Source: Chara braunii
Taxonomy: Eukaryota; Streptophyta; Charophyceae; Charales; Characeae
Length of the DNA: 58,646 nt
Reading direction: 5' to 3'
NCBI GenBank assembly: GCA_003427395.1
Contig: BFEA01000054.1
Coordinates: forward strand, 1,907,136 to 1,965,781
The notes under the pieces are model-generated. The model was given only the letters and a program-made list of their open reading frames with translations, ran no database searches and was not told the DNA's origin. Within the stretch, counting starts at the first letter, position 1. The number at the start of each line of letters is the position of its first letter. Below are positions 1-9,490 of the stretch, piece by piece. The translations under genes were made by a program, and so were the position numbers.

Positions 1-97
1 GAATAGAACGCCCGGTCATTATAGCCGTATCTGGTGCAATTTTCAGTCCAGGTACGGCTATAATGACCGGGCGTTCTATTCGGGTGAAGACGGTAGC
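1..97. mobile_element. Fold-back MITE family FB1, copy cut by window start
   Basis: Bases 1-29 are an exact reverse complement of the arm ending at about base 81, with a loop of about 23 bases. The right end carries the outer motif GGGTGAAGACGGTAG. Complete copies elsewhere in the window run TA-CCGTCTTCACCC...GGGTGAAGACGG-TA, so the family looks TA-flanked, as in Tc1/mariner-type MITEs. It is non-coding and about 110 bp. Other copies start near 5013, 8415, 15719, 24286, 27090, 30799 and 37460, with a disrupted one at 33664. Confidence 0.85.
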
Positions 98-139
98 CTA
101 CAGCTACAACATGCAACAGGTATCACTTCCAGCCAAAGG

Positions 140-905
140 CCCATGTATGTGACGAGGTCGCCCATGCAGACTGCGACATACATCAGGTACGTGTCTCTCC
201 TCTCTCTCCCCTCATCTCCTTCTCACCCACAGTGTGCGTCCCCTTCCCGAAGACCACCATCACCATCACTAGCATCACTGCAAGCAGGCACGACTATGGC
301 CCCTTGCGCCCCCTGCCCAGCAGTGCCCCTCACTTCACTGGCGCCCATGTGCACCCTTGCTCACAGCGCCCTGGCGACCTCCAGCGCACAAAGTGGCAGT
401 GCTGTCGCTCAGTGGCCGCTCGCCAGAATGGCTGCCTGGGCGCAGGGCACATTCCTATATGGAATGTGCTGCCCTGCTTCGAGCAGCCTCGGCCTGCGTG
501 TCAAGTTCCCAGTAGCTTGACGTCGGGCCAAAGTGTCTGCGCCCAGGCCCATTCAGATAGCGGCCTGGGACCAGAACAGTTAGGCCACACCCAACTGTCC
601 AACGTGGCTCTCGTCACTCGCTGCTCTCTGATTGGCTGAAAGGCCTGGAGCCACATCGCCGCTGCTTGGAAGAGCCTGGGAGGCTCACGAGTCCTTGGTC
701 ACACAGCATTCTGGGCCCTTCGACCAAATGGCGTGTGGTAACTGTCTGGCGCCCCCAAGTTCAGAATTGGCCTCAAAAAGGCCACAAGGGAAAAAGCAGG
801 CCCGCCTTCACTTAGGGCAGGCACGAGGCTTGCTGGGGGCCCCCAAGGTCTCTGCTGCTGGGGCCTGAAGGCTTTGCGAGGGGCTCATTCCTTGCACAAA
901 TGCTG
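140..905 (+). repeat. Unclassified dispersed repeat, copy A
   Basis: This segment aligns by eye over most of its length with 51486-52437: the same order of blocks, including GCCCAGCAGTGC, a short TTCCTATATGGAA palindrome, CTGCGCCCAGGCCCA and GGCCCGCC-CACTTAGGGC. Divergence is substantial, so both copies are old. ORFs inside it are not conserved between copies, so I see no coding signal. Class (LTR, LARD, other) is undetermined because no terminal structure is evident. Confidence 0.6.
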
Positions 906-1298
906 CCCTTCCCCTGTTGGACGGGTGACCTGCCTCGGTAAAAATAGGCCGGTTAACCGCTTCACATACGGTGAAGCGGCAATTCGAACCACAACAGCCA
1001 TTACCCTTTGCATGGCGATCTGAGAAGATTTCCATCGAATACACAGTGGTAGACCGGCCACAGGCAGGGTGGGCGTAGCTCATCCCGGGCCGTACTGGGG
1101 CTGGGCGGTTTGGAGGCCGATTCCAGAACGACGCTGACCGGAGCTGGGGCGTTGCCCTGTTACCTGTTGCTTGCAGAAGCGTGAGGCCTCGTAGAGAGAC
1201 CTGGGGAATCGTCGAGGGTGGACGGCATTCCAGTAGCTAACCGGGGGAATTTTGCTAGGACAACGCTGACCAAAGCTGGGGTGGGTCGTGCTGCCCCG
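906..1298. other. No gene seen; diverged relatives of the 75-bp unit
   Basis: There is no convincing ORF. Around 1120-1210 and 1255-1298 the pattern AACGCTGACC...AGCTGGGG recurs, followed by a block resembling the unit duplicated at 1299-1448. This looks like an older, decayed tandem arrangement. Confidence 0.4.
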
Positions 1299-1448
1299 TA
1301 ACTTAGCATGTCGGGGGCCCGAGGCCTGGTAGAGGCCTGGTTTCCAGAACATGACCGCCATTGTTGGCTTCGGTAACTTAGCATGTCGGGGGCCCGAGGC
1401 CTGGTAGAGGCCTGGTTTCCAGAACATGACCGCCATTGTTGGCTTCGG
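1299..1448. repeat. Perfect 75-bp tandem duplication
   Basis: Two adjacent 75-bp copies (1299-1373 and 1374-1448) appear identical, both starting TAACTTAGCATGTCGG and ending TTGGCTTCGG. The lack of differences suggests a recent duplication or an assembly artefact. Confidence 0.95.
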
Positions 1449-2313
1449 TTTTTGGTCTATTGGTGTCATCACTCAGAAGTTGGTATTTGGCGATCTGAGG
1501 TTAGAAGTTGTTCATGATTTTTCTGAATTTTCTTGACTGTTCTCAGCCACAGCTGGGTAATGGCCCGGTACTTCAAATTGCTCTTTTGCCTTTCACAAGG
1601 GACGCTGGGCCCGGTTCCCAGCACGTGTTGGCCTTGGCAGCAAGATCTTTTGAACACTCTTCCTTGTCTTCCTCCTTGCCGACATCTTCAGCAAGAAGCC
1701 TCTGAGGTAGATGTCGGCAAAGTTGGCTACGACTGTACCAGGTTCTTTTCTTTTATTTTTTTCCACTACTGTACCGGCCTCGTTATTTATTAACAATCAT
1801 AGGTATGCAACATTCAGCAAACATGAACTGAGTGGGTACACTGGGTAGCACATTTCAGCAGAAGAGGTCATCCATTTCCCATGACAGGAGCAAGGAAAAG
1901 GGGAATAGTAGGACAGCTAGGGGAAGAATAATGATGGCAGTGAAAAGGTAGGAAGTACTAGGAACAGTGCAGAAAGTGCAGTAGACTGAGGAGAGGAGGA
2001 GAATGCCAACCTACCTTGGCAAAGTGACGCCCACCGTTTCCTCGATTGTCCAATTTCCTGCGACCAGCATGTTAGGCTTCCGCTCATCTCTCGTTCAAAG
2101 AGAAGATCCGAGGCATGAAAACGGGCTTTTCTTTGGGATATTGGATGTTCACCTGCAGCAAATAGAACAAGATTGGCAAAAACAAACAACGCACTGACTC
2201 AACTATCCAAATGGAAAGCAATAGGGCCAATAGGTCGTATTTCTTGCAGAGGTAAGCCCGGTAGCTCGGGTGATGAGTTGCTGAGACGTCCGACATTGCA
2301 AGTGGGAGGGAGG
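1449..2313. other. Unannotated stretch with one repeat fragment
   Basis: No gene was recognised. At about 1599-1625 lies a fragment of the GGGACGCTGG/CCCGGTT block that recurs at 8305, 12350, 12545, 12862 and 15017. The rest shows no structure I can support. Confidence 0.4.
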
Positions 2314-2483
2314 TTTAAACCACCAGTACCTTTCCCATATGTCGGCAGCGGGCACTGCAGGCTGGCCCGGAAATCAAGAGTGACCCCCGATTCGATTTAT
2401 CGGTGGCCGCCCTTCCGTTTCAGGCCAGCTCATTACCCGACGCGCCTCTGAAAAAATAACTGGGAAAGGTAGTGGTGGTTTAA
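2314..2483. mobile_element. TTAA-flanked MITE (family T4)
   Basis: The element is bounded by TTAA+ACCACCAGTAC on the left and a TAGTGGTGGT+TTAA right end; the inner sequence is non-coding. Palindromic TTAA at both ends is the signature expected of a TTAA target-site duplication, as in piggyBac-type transposition. The nested copy at 5947-6110 supports this reading directly. Confidence 0.8.
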
Positions 2484-2574
2484 GGTTCAATTCTGCCCCG
2501 ACCTCCTGTGCGCATGTTGGTTACTCGTACAGCACGACACCCCAAGTACTTGCCCCCCAACCTGGCACTCCAGA

Positions 2575-2739
2575 TTAAACCACCAGTACCTCCTGAAAGT
2601 GCTCTGCGTTAACGGCCAGCCAAAAGTGGAAATCGCACCGTTTCCACTTGGCTGAATCGGGCCTACCGGCCCAGGCCCGTTCATCCCAAAATCCATGCCC
2701 GTTAACACGGAGCACTTTCAGGAGGTACGGGTGGTTTAA
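2575..2739. mobile_element. T4 MITE with long TIRs
   Basis: TTAA lies at both ends. The terminal inverted repeats extend about 36 bp, through the block CTCCTGAAAGTGCTC and its complement, to an internal GTTAAC on each side. This is the best preserved TIR of the family here. Confidence 0.9.
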
Positions 2740-2852
2740 GTGGGGACTTTCCTTGGCCAGACTTTGAGGACCAGATACAGAGGGGGGAATCCTGTCCTAC
2801 AAGAGGGGGAATGGAGGGGAGAGATGGACGGTGAGTATGACCAACCCTAGGG

Positions 2853-2854
<2 letters not shown>

Positions 2855-2897
<43 letters not shown>
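2855..2897. repeat. (CA)n microsatellite
   Basis: An uninterrupted CA dinucleotide run. It makes the minus-strand ORF over it a run of VCVC residues, so that ORF is not a gene. Confidence 0.98.
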
Positions 2898-2898
<1 letters not shown>

Positions 2899-3265
2899 AA
2901 ACACACACATAATTGCAATTCATTGACTGACAGATTGAAAGCATGGTTGACCGACTGACAGACTGACTAACAGACTGAGTGACCGACAAACAGTTCTAGG
3001 TCTAGTGAGCAGGAGCAGATGGGGGCACGGGGGCAGGGCTAGGAGGGTGGATGGAGTAGGGGGATTGGTCAGCTGTGGAGTTCTCACAAGAAGGATAGAT
3101 CATCGAACCCAGGCAATGATGCACATAGGTTCAGAAACCACAGATTGATATGACTCTGCGGCCCGCTTGGCCTGTGGGGGCTATACATTACACATTCCTG
3201 TAGCCTGCATAGCCTACAAAGGTACAAACTCCATACAGAGATCACATAGAGATTGCGAACATACA

Positions 3266-3431
3266 CCAACCAGCCTAGCTCAGTTGGTACACCCACCGAC
3301 TGTTGAAATACAGACCCAAATTCAAATCCGGATACAATCAGATGACCAGAGTAAAAAATCATTCTGAATTACCAGGGGCCAGTCAGTTCAATGGCGATGT
3401 CTCAAGGCCGTCGCCCTTTTAGGTAAAAAAA
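3266..3431 (+). mobile_element. tRNA-derived SINE, copy S1
   Basis: The 5' part is tRNA-like: an A-box-like CCTAGCTCAGTTGGTA at about 3274 and a B-box-like AATTCAAATCC about 45 bases later. It is followed by a non-tRNA body with CTGAATTACC and CCAGTCAGTTCAATGGCGAT, ending CGCCCTTTTAGGT plus an A run. Copies at 30116 and 35775 share the body, which identifies a SINE family with internal RNA polymerase III promoter elements rather than a functional tRNA. Confidence 0.85.
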
Positions 3432-3447
3432 AGACACCTGTCTGCAG

Positions 3448-3740
3448 CGCAAGTGGCCTGTAGCTAGGGTATGCATAGGGTAGGGTAGGGTAGGGTAGGG
3501 GAGGGGAGGGGAGGGTGTATACCCTACATATACCCTAGCTACAGGCCATTTGGGCTGTACACTAACAGACTTCAGACAGAGATCACATACAGTTTGAGAT
3601 TATATCTGTGTGCAGCCCAAATGGCCTGTAGCCAGGGTATACCTAGGGTATCCACTACCCTACCCTACCCTACCCTACCCTACCCTACCCTAGGGTATCC
3701 ACTACGAATATCCTACCCTAGGGTATAGCTAGGCCTGTAG
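3448..3740. repeat. Inverted TAGGG/CCCTA pentamer arrays
   Basis: A run of TAGGG units at 3476-3515 and a run of CCCTA units at 3656-3693 face each other. Both are set within inverted copies of the block GGCCTGTAGCTAGGGTAT. The repeat unit is 5 bp, not the 7-bp TTTAGGG plant telomere unit. Confidence 0.85.
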
Positions 3741-4071
3741 ACTACGGCACGAATCACATGCATCAGTAGCCTGCCTAGTCTACAGACTACATACAGAGAA
3801 GGCGTATAGATGATATATACAGATAACATGCAGACATTCAGGTGAGGTTGGCAGGGAGGCTGTTGAGGTCTGGAGGAAGGGGTCTCGTGTGCTAAAAAAA
3901 CAAGAAAAAGTTGAAAACAAAAAACAAAAACTAAACCTGGAAAAGTCCAGGGCAGGTTACTTGCTACCAAATCATGCAGTTCCTTTTTTTTGTTTGCTAA
4001 CCATGAAATAATTCGAGAATCGAAATCCAATATTCACTAATATTCAGATCAAGCATTTTTTTTTTTTTTTG

Positions 4072-4266
4072 TTAAACCACCAGTCAGTACTTCTGAGCCA
4101 CTTTTTTTCCAGGGGCTTGCAATGCGCTGCTCTCCAAAAACAAACGACGCAACACGGGCCTTATTTTTTTTGGCTGGTGCCGCCAGCCAACCTCCCCCAG
4201 AAGTTGCAGCATGCACGCAGCCGCATCGGAGAAAAAGTGGCTGGGAAACATACTCTGGTGGTTTAA
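4072..4266. mobile_element. T4 MITE
   Basis: The ends are TTAAACCACCAGT and CTGGTGGTTTAA. The inner TIR part (GAGCCACTTTTTTTCC and complement at about 4230) is still recognisable. Poly-T precedes it. Confidence 0.8.
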
Positions 4267-4601
4267 CCCTACCTGACCAGAAAGAAAAGAAAAAAAAGAG
4301 CATAAAAAAAACAAAAAAGAAAAAAAACAAAATAAAAAATCCATTATTCGGATGATGCAGTTCCTAACTTCCTTTTTCGTTCTCACAGTTTTCACTACCT
4401 TTTTCTTCTTTTTTTTTTTTTTTTTGGCAACCATGTATTGTTCCAGGCAGTGTGCCTAGTGAAAAAGTAATGAAAACCAAACAATTTTTTTTTATTTTTT
4501 TTGGGTTTTTAATAACTTTTAATTACTTTTTAACAAGGCACACACTGCCTGGAGCAGTACATGGTTGCCCAATCCTAAACACAAATACACAAGCATAAGT
4601 A

Positions 4602-4793
4602 TGGGCATTGTCACACAACTCGTCAACCGAAAAACAATGCAAATGCATCTTCCCACAGCAATTATGAAACAAAATCCATTGCTATAAATAGTAATGGATG
4701 AAATTCCGATGAATCCAGCGGATTCCAGCCACTTTCTGCAGGAAGATGCACTAAATTTGTTTTCTGTTTCATAAGTGGTGTGGCTAGGACCCA
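4602..4793. mobile_element. Fold-back element with central TATAAATAGTAA (family FB3)
   Basis: Arms of about 55 bp (TGGGCATTG...GCATCTTCC and its diverged complement) flank a centre containing GCTATAAATAGTAA. A second copy at 10201-10370 has the same centre and arm order. The centre resembles a TATA box, but its conservation may only reflect common descent. Confidence 0.75.
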
Positions 4794-5012
4794 CATATGA
4801 GGTTGTTATGAACACCAAGAAAAACAACAAAAAAAGAGAAGTGTGTATTAGGCTATTGGCCTCCTGTGACTCGGTCCCATTAGCAGGAGGATACGACTGG
4901 CAACATTGACGTGCGACAGGTTTATATATATATATCTCTGTTTGACGATATATCAGAAAAAGTAACACAGGAGCGGCTCACAGTGTCTGTAAGTTTTCCG
5001 TTGCTCTTGCGG

Positions 5013-5121
5013 CTACCGTCTTCACCCGAAGAGAATGCCCTGTCATTATAGCCGTATGTGGTTCAACTTTCAGTCTAGGTACAGCAATAATAACCCGGGC
5101 GTTGTATTGGAGCGACGGTAC
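5013..5121. mobile_element. FB1 fold-back MITE, degraded
   Basis: Starts TACCGTCTTCACCCG and ends near GCGACGGTA. The arms have more mismatches than in the copy at 1-97, so this is an older copy. Confidence 0.8.
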
Positions 5122-5208
5122 TTGCTAGTACACAATAATTGAGATCTATATTTATTTGTTGCTCTTCTTTCTATCATTTTAAACCCCTCATTGATTGCAC
5201 GTAATGAT

Positions 5209-5345
5209 TGTTTTTTTTTCGGGAAACTAGGCGGGATTCTGAGCAATGTGTGTTTAGGGCATCAGACCCTGCCGTGCACAGACGGCCTCGAACCGGCACC
5301 CTCCGCCACAGGAACAAAGTATCGTAACCACTACAACCCTTGGAG
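5209..5345 (-). mobile_element. tRNA-derived SINE-like retroposon, minus strand
   Basis: Read on the minus strand, a tRNA-like head has GTTGTAGTGGTTACGATAC (A-box region) and CCGGTTCGAGGCCG (B-box). A short body follows, ending in a run of nine A. It differs in head and body from the S1 family, so it is a second SINE type or a tRNA-derived fragment. No cloverleaf acceptor pairing is evident. Confidence 0.55.
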
Positions 5346-5548
5346 GTGTTATAAAAACCGGATCCATACCGGTCATGATATCCAGCCCACCTCCAGGGCT
5401 GCAGCGTCCTTGAACTCAACACCACACACCCAACGCACACCACACCACGGACTTGACAATCACGCACACTCAGTCGAACTACACAGGCGTCACCAAAAAG
5501 AGTTTGAAAATACACTTTGGGCAAAAAACAGTTTCAAATTGCACTTTG

Positions 5549-5620
5549 TGCAATGTATACAAGCTACCTTTCCGGTCAGGTAGGTTTACGTGGGGGTGTG
5601 TTATGTTCGGGGGAATGCCC
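5549..5620. mobile_element. Fragment of fold-back MITE family FB2
   Basis: Shares AATGTATACAAGCTA and GGGGGTGTGTTATGTTCGGG with the FB2 copies at 26547 and 26712. Only the middle and right part remain. Confidence 0.6.
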
Positions 5621-5914
5621 AAAGTGTAATTTACCAACTTCAAACTGTTTTTAAGACTCTGTACCAAAGTTGTGGTCTGATGGACCACAGATCAGATATC
5701 GAAACAGATACTTCTTCTTCTTCTTCTTCTTTTTTTTTTTTTTTTTTTTTTTAAGCCCTTGTGCAAAACCTCTATCCTGGTAGTGATAAGAGCAGAACAG
5801 ATATTACACGATCTGTTCATAAGGCCGCGAAACCACCGGCATTGCTCTCTACCGTCGTTCTCACTGGGACAGCGAGTACCGTCATTCTCACTGGGACAGG
5901 GAGTGGTAATGCCT

Positions 5915-6222
5915 GGGGCGAGGTCCCGCTGGCAAAGAGGATTGGATTAAACCACCAGTACTTCCTAAAGTCGTTGCCCGTTAACAAGCCACAAAACTTT
6001 AGGAAACGTACGGGCCACGACAGGAGCGGCGCCCAAATTCATCCGACTAGAAACATTTCTACTCTATTTATTTTCCGCGGCCATTAGTGGGCCAAGTACT
6101 GGTGGTTTAAGCTCCCTGAATCTGGACATATTTTATGCAGAGATGCGGAAAAGCCGGACAATTGCGCTTTTCTGCAACTCCCCACAAACACGTCCAGATT
6201 CAGGCGTTGGTGGGACCTCGCC
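5915..6222. mobile_element. Tourist-like MITE family Tr1, split by a T4 insertion
   Basis: TIRs are GGGCGAGGTCCCGCTGGCAAAGAG and a diverged complement ending GGGACCTCGCC at 6222. The inner part matches the Tr1 copies at 6548 and 16571 (CTGAATCTGGAC and ACAAACACGTCCAGATTCAG blocks). The T4 MITE at 5947-6110 sits inside it at a TTAA. Confidence 0.8.
5947..6110. mobile_element. T4 MITE nested in a Tr1 MITE
   Basis: Clean ends TTAAACCACCAGTAC and GTACTGGTGGTTTAA. The uninterrupted Tr1 copy at 16571-16720 reads GGATTAAGTGTCTGAATC at this place. Here the host reads GGATTAA, the MITE, TTAAGCTCCCTGAATC, so a single host TTAA became two. Confidence 0.93.
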
Positions 6223-6547
6223 TGTGTGATTGTCAACAGTACTAAAAACGAAAACCTAAAAGTGATGATGAATGAGGGCCACCAAATGAATTTGCTGACA
6301 AGACACCAAAAAAACGAAATACCGCAGATGCATGATGAAAAGAATGAACGGTGTTCACAGGGTCACATGTGTTAATTAATTCTCTACACTAAACCCTATC
6401 CCCCTGCTAATGGGACCGTGCCCCTGATGAGTCAGTGAGAATCCAAAGAAACAGGAGGAGATCAAGTCCCTCCTTTTTGGGGGGAACACGGGCGGCGTTT
6501 GGGCAGAGCAGGGACTCGCGCCAGTGGAGCTCGCTAGAAGCATTATT

Positions 6548-6716
6548 AGGGCAAGATCCCACTAGCCAAGAAGATTGAACTAAGATCCTGAATCTGGATT
6601 TGTTTTCACGTCGCGATGCAGGAAAGCAGAGCAATCACAATGATCTGCACAACTCCACAAACACGTCCAGATTCAGGTTTTCAATCCAATCTCTTTGCTA
6701 GTGGGATCTCGCCCTT
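6548..6716. mobile_element. Tr1 MITE with TTA duplication
   Basis: TIR GGGCAAGATCCCACTAGC is matched by GCTAGTGGGATCTCGCCC. The flanks read ATTA-TTA before and TTA-GTATG after, a 3-bp TTA target-site duplication of the PIF/Harbinger type. Confidence 0.85.
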
Positions 6717-6975
6717 AGTATGCCATGCTAAAACCTGCTGCAGGCATGGCCATGGCCCAGCGCGGGGCACTTGGGGACATGCGCGTGCTGTGCAGTGCGT
6801 GCTGAGGGACGCCTGAAACGCTCTCGGCCATAGCTGATTTCTGTTGTCTGACGTCAGGAATCCGCACCCAGCTGAGGAGGGCTGCAGTTACTTGTGGAGG
6901 CAGTCGAGGGGCGGGATCTGGACACTGCACCAGACCATATATGGAACCGATCAGCGACCGTGCTCCCTGGTCTTT

Positions 6976-7097
6976 GGGCCTCGCTCCACTACTCACTAAA
7001 TGTGCAAACTGAGAATGAATCTTCCGCTAGAACATGGGAAGATGCGCCGCCATATTTTTTGTCTTTTCTGCATGTCGTGAGTAATGGAGCGGGGCCC
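6976..7097. mobile_element. Tourist-like MITE family Tr2, TTT duplication
   Basis: TIR GGGCCTCGCTCCACTACTCAC is matched by GTGAGTAATGGAGCGGGGCCC. TTT directly precedes and follows it. The tip GGGCCTCG resembles the Harbinger H1 tip GGGGCTCG, suggesting the same transposase type mobilised it. Three more copies lie at 40.1-40.57 kb. Confidence 0.85.
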
Positions 7098-8094
7098 TTT
7101 GATACGGAAACTGCTGGTCGCCTTCGAGAATGGCTCCACTTTGTCACATCGTTTTCGACGTTACACCTGACGAGGTAGCCAAGAGTGGAACCTATGCTCC
7201 TGTGAGCTCGATGAAGACACAGTCGTCTGTACCAGGTCATGCGATTGGAGAAAATGAAGCTGCATGCACCTGGTCATGCATTGGCATAGGATTCAGTTGT
7301 TTTTAGTACTTTTTACAAATTGTTTACTTCGCGACTGGCGTCCTCACAATTAGTTAGGGCTTTTCTATTTTTGTTTGGACTTAGGCAAGTACTACGTTTG
7401 CTGGGTTTTTGTGGTTAGGAGATTTCGGTAACTGCTATTGGTTTTGATTGGATCAGGTCGAAGAATTGCGGCAAAAAAAAAATGGACAAATAGATGCTGG
7501 CTCTGTAATTAATGTCTAGCCGACAGGTTCTCTACAGAGGGGACCCTGAGAGGGACTACAGGGAAAGGCAAGATGACAGACAGTCAATCCTCCAGTAAAA
7601 TGAAGTAATCAACGCTGTTCAGGTGCCCTTCCGCCGGACGGGAGGGTACGTGTGCGTGTGCAAGATGTAATATCATGTTATTCGGACTTGCCGGAGGAAT
7701 AGGAACCGGACTGACGCTCCCCAGAATGGATATGGAGCCGCAACAAAAAAAGAAAAAAAAAGAAAAAGAAAAAGAAAAAGAAAAGATGCTGGCTCTGTAT
7801 TGTCGAGTGAGAGACGCGTTGTAACTTGTAACTTGTAAGCGCGGCCATTTTGGAGGGCTGTCTGCCAGGGTGGACTGTGGACTGAGGAAGATGGGGAGCA
7901 TCGTTCCGAGAAAAAGGTCTCATTTTTGGTGGAGGGCAGTGAGTGTCCTCGTAGGGAGTGACAGTGGAATAACAGGTGTGTTTTTCTACCCCTTGGTCAG
8001 GCTATAGGGTCCGTCCACCGTTAGGCGTGACCATGCAGTGCGGGTGGGAGGGTAGTTTCACGGGTGGTGGTTTGACCGGGAAGGGGGGCATCAC
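7098..8094. other. No gene; duplicated fragment and A-rich tract
   Basis: The fragment AGATGCTGGCTCTGTA occurs at about 7493 and 7785 with A-rich DNA upstream of each. Long ORFs here come from the A/G-rich tract at 7740-7785. Nothing else is recognised. Confidence 0.4.
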
Positions 8095-8151
8095 ACCGTG
8101 ACCGGACCCTTCTTTTTTTTTTTTTTTTTTTTTTTACCGTGACCGGACCCT
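8095..8151 (-). mobile_element. Poly(A)-only insertion with 16-bp target-site duplication
   Basis: An identical 16-bp sequence, ACCGTGACCGGACCCT, occurs at 8095-8110 and 8136-8151, separated by TC and a run of T. This is the arrangement expected when target-primed reverse transcription inserts little more than a poly(A) tail, read from the minus strand. Confidence 0.7.
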
Positions 8152-8414
8152 GCTGTCCAGATGGTAGGGTAATTTCACCAGGGTAGGGTAATTTCACTGC
8201 ATAGTTGGCAGATATTGTGCTAGACAGGACACTCGACCTCTCTCTTCTGCCAGTTCTGCTGCCAATTGTAGCATGGTGATGTGACTTACTTGTTGTAAAA
8301 TTAAAATAGCTGGACCTGTTTTCCAGCAGGTGCTGCTCCGCACCGATAGATTGGAGCGATCTACCAGGGAACAAGGGTGTGTTTTTCTAGAGGAGGATGC
8401 TCGTATCACCCCCA

Positions 8415-8537
8415 CTACCTTCATACCCCGAATACGACGTACGGTCATTATAGCTGTATCTAGACTGAAAAAGATACACCACATGGCAAATACAGCTATA
8501 ACGACCGTACGTTGTATTCGGGGGAAGAAGAAGGTAG
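8415..8537. mobile_element. FB1 MITE, subfamily with different arms
   Basis: TA-flanked. Its arms begin GAATACGACGTACGGTCATT and are matched by a nearly perfect complement. The outer arm bases differ from those of the copy at 1-97 on both sides, so pairing is kept while sequence changed. Confidence 0.9.
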
Positions 8538-9490
8538 TAACCCAGCCCAGATCGATGTTCCGGAAAAAAGAAAAGATCAGGTTGTGATTGGTGATTGAGT
8601 GTTGGTATTCATTTATTGCCCTTGTCATTAGGGTTTCTCTGCGATTAGCTGTCCCTGTCAGTCCTCATATCGGGCTTCCCCGGAGATGTCTTGCCTTTTT
8701 TTTGGCGACTGTCTAGATTTTTGCAAGGGAAGCCAGGCCCGCAGTTTCCTGGCTTATAGTCAAAAAGTTGTTTTCGCAAAATAAAATAAGATAGAATTAA
8801 AAAATCGTCCTTTTTTGTCAATAACACTGGGCTGGAAATTTTGCCCATTCGAATTGTCTATACTACTCTATAGAACTAAGAATTAATTTCAAGTAAATAA
8901 ACTAGTGAGGGAATAACATCCAATACGCAAGAAAAGAAAAAAATTAAACAAAAATAATTTAAATAATATTAGTAACAAATTACAATCTATAAATTACAAT
9001 CCCAATTATGAATATTACATGAGCGAGGTGCACGCACCTGGGCTTTTCAGGTGATAACATCTTGATCAAGAAGGTTTACATGGGATAATCGCATGCACCC
9101 AGGCTACACTGGGGGGAGCAGTCGCAGCAAACAAGGAGGGCCCAGTGGTGGTAGCAAACAAAGCTTACCCTGTGGTAGCACACATGAGAGTGGCCATCTG
9201 CTGATGAGTCAGCGACAGTATCCAAAGAAAAAAGGAGGTCGAAACCGTCCTTTTTTGTGTATGATACCGCCTGGAAATTTCATCAGTTTGATTTTCCTTG
9301 TTATTATGTTATTATTATTATTCTTATTAATAGTTATTATTATTATTTTATTAACATTCTTCTAAGGAGCCCTTGTCCTTCTTATTTAATCGGCCCCCGA
9401 GCCCAGGGCAGTTCACAGACAGTTATTCTGGGAGTCAAGAAATCTCCAGCCTTTTACCTGGAAGAACCCTACCCCCAAAGCTTACAGCGA
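8538..9490. other. AT-rich unannotated stretch
   Basis: No gene. A block CGTCCTTTTTTGT...CTGGAAATTT occurs at about 8807 and 9248, and GATGAGTCAG...ATCCAAAGAAA at 9202 also occurs at 6426, so decayed repeats are present. 9300-9362 is a run rich in TTATTA. Confidence 0.4.

Noticed and set aside
187-232. Short intron in dispersed repeat copy A
   Set aside because: GT and AG signals are present in both copies, but the distance (46 and 42 bases) is below usual intron sizes, and flanking frames are not conserved.
3476-3515. TAGGG array as a telomere
   Set aside because: Five-base unit, short, internal and present in both orientations. A chromosome end is not indicated.
6424-6455. CTGATGAGTC...GAAAC resembling a hammerhead ribozyme core (also at 9201)
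   Set aside because: The bases between the two core parts do not form the required stem II, and no matching cleavage-site strand was found. It is part of a short dispersed repeat.
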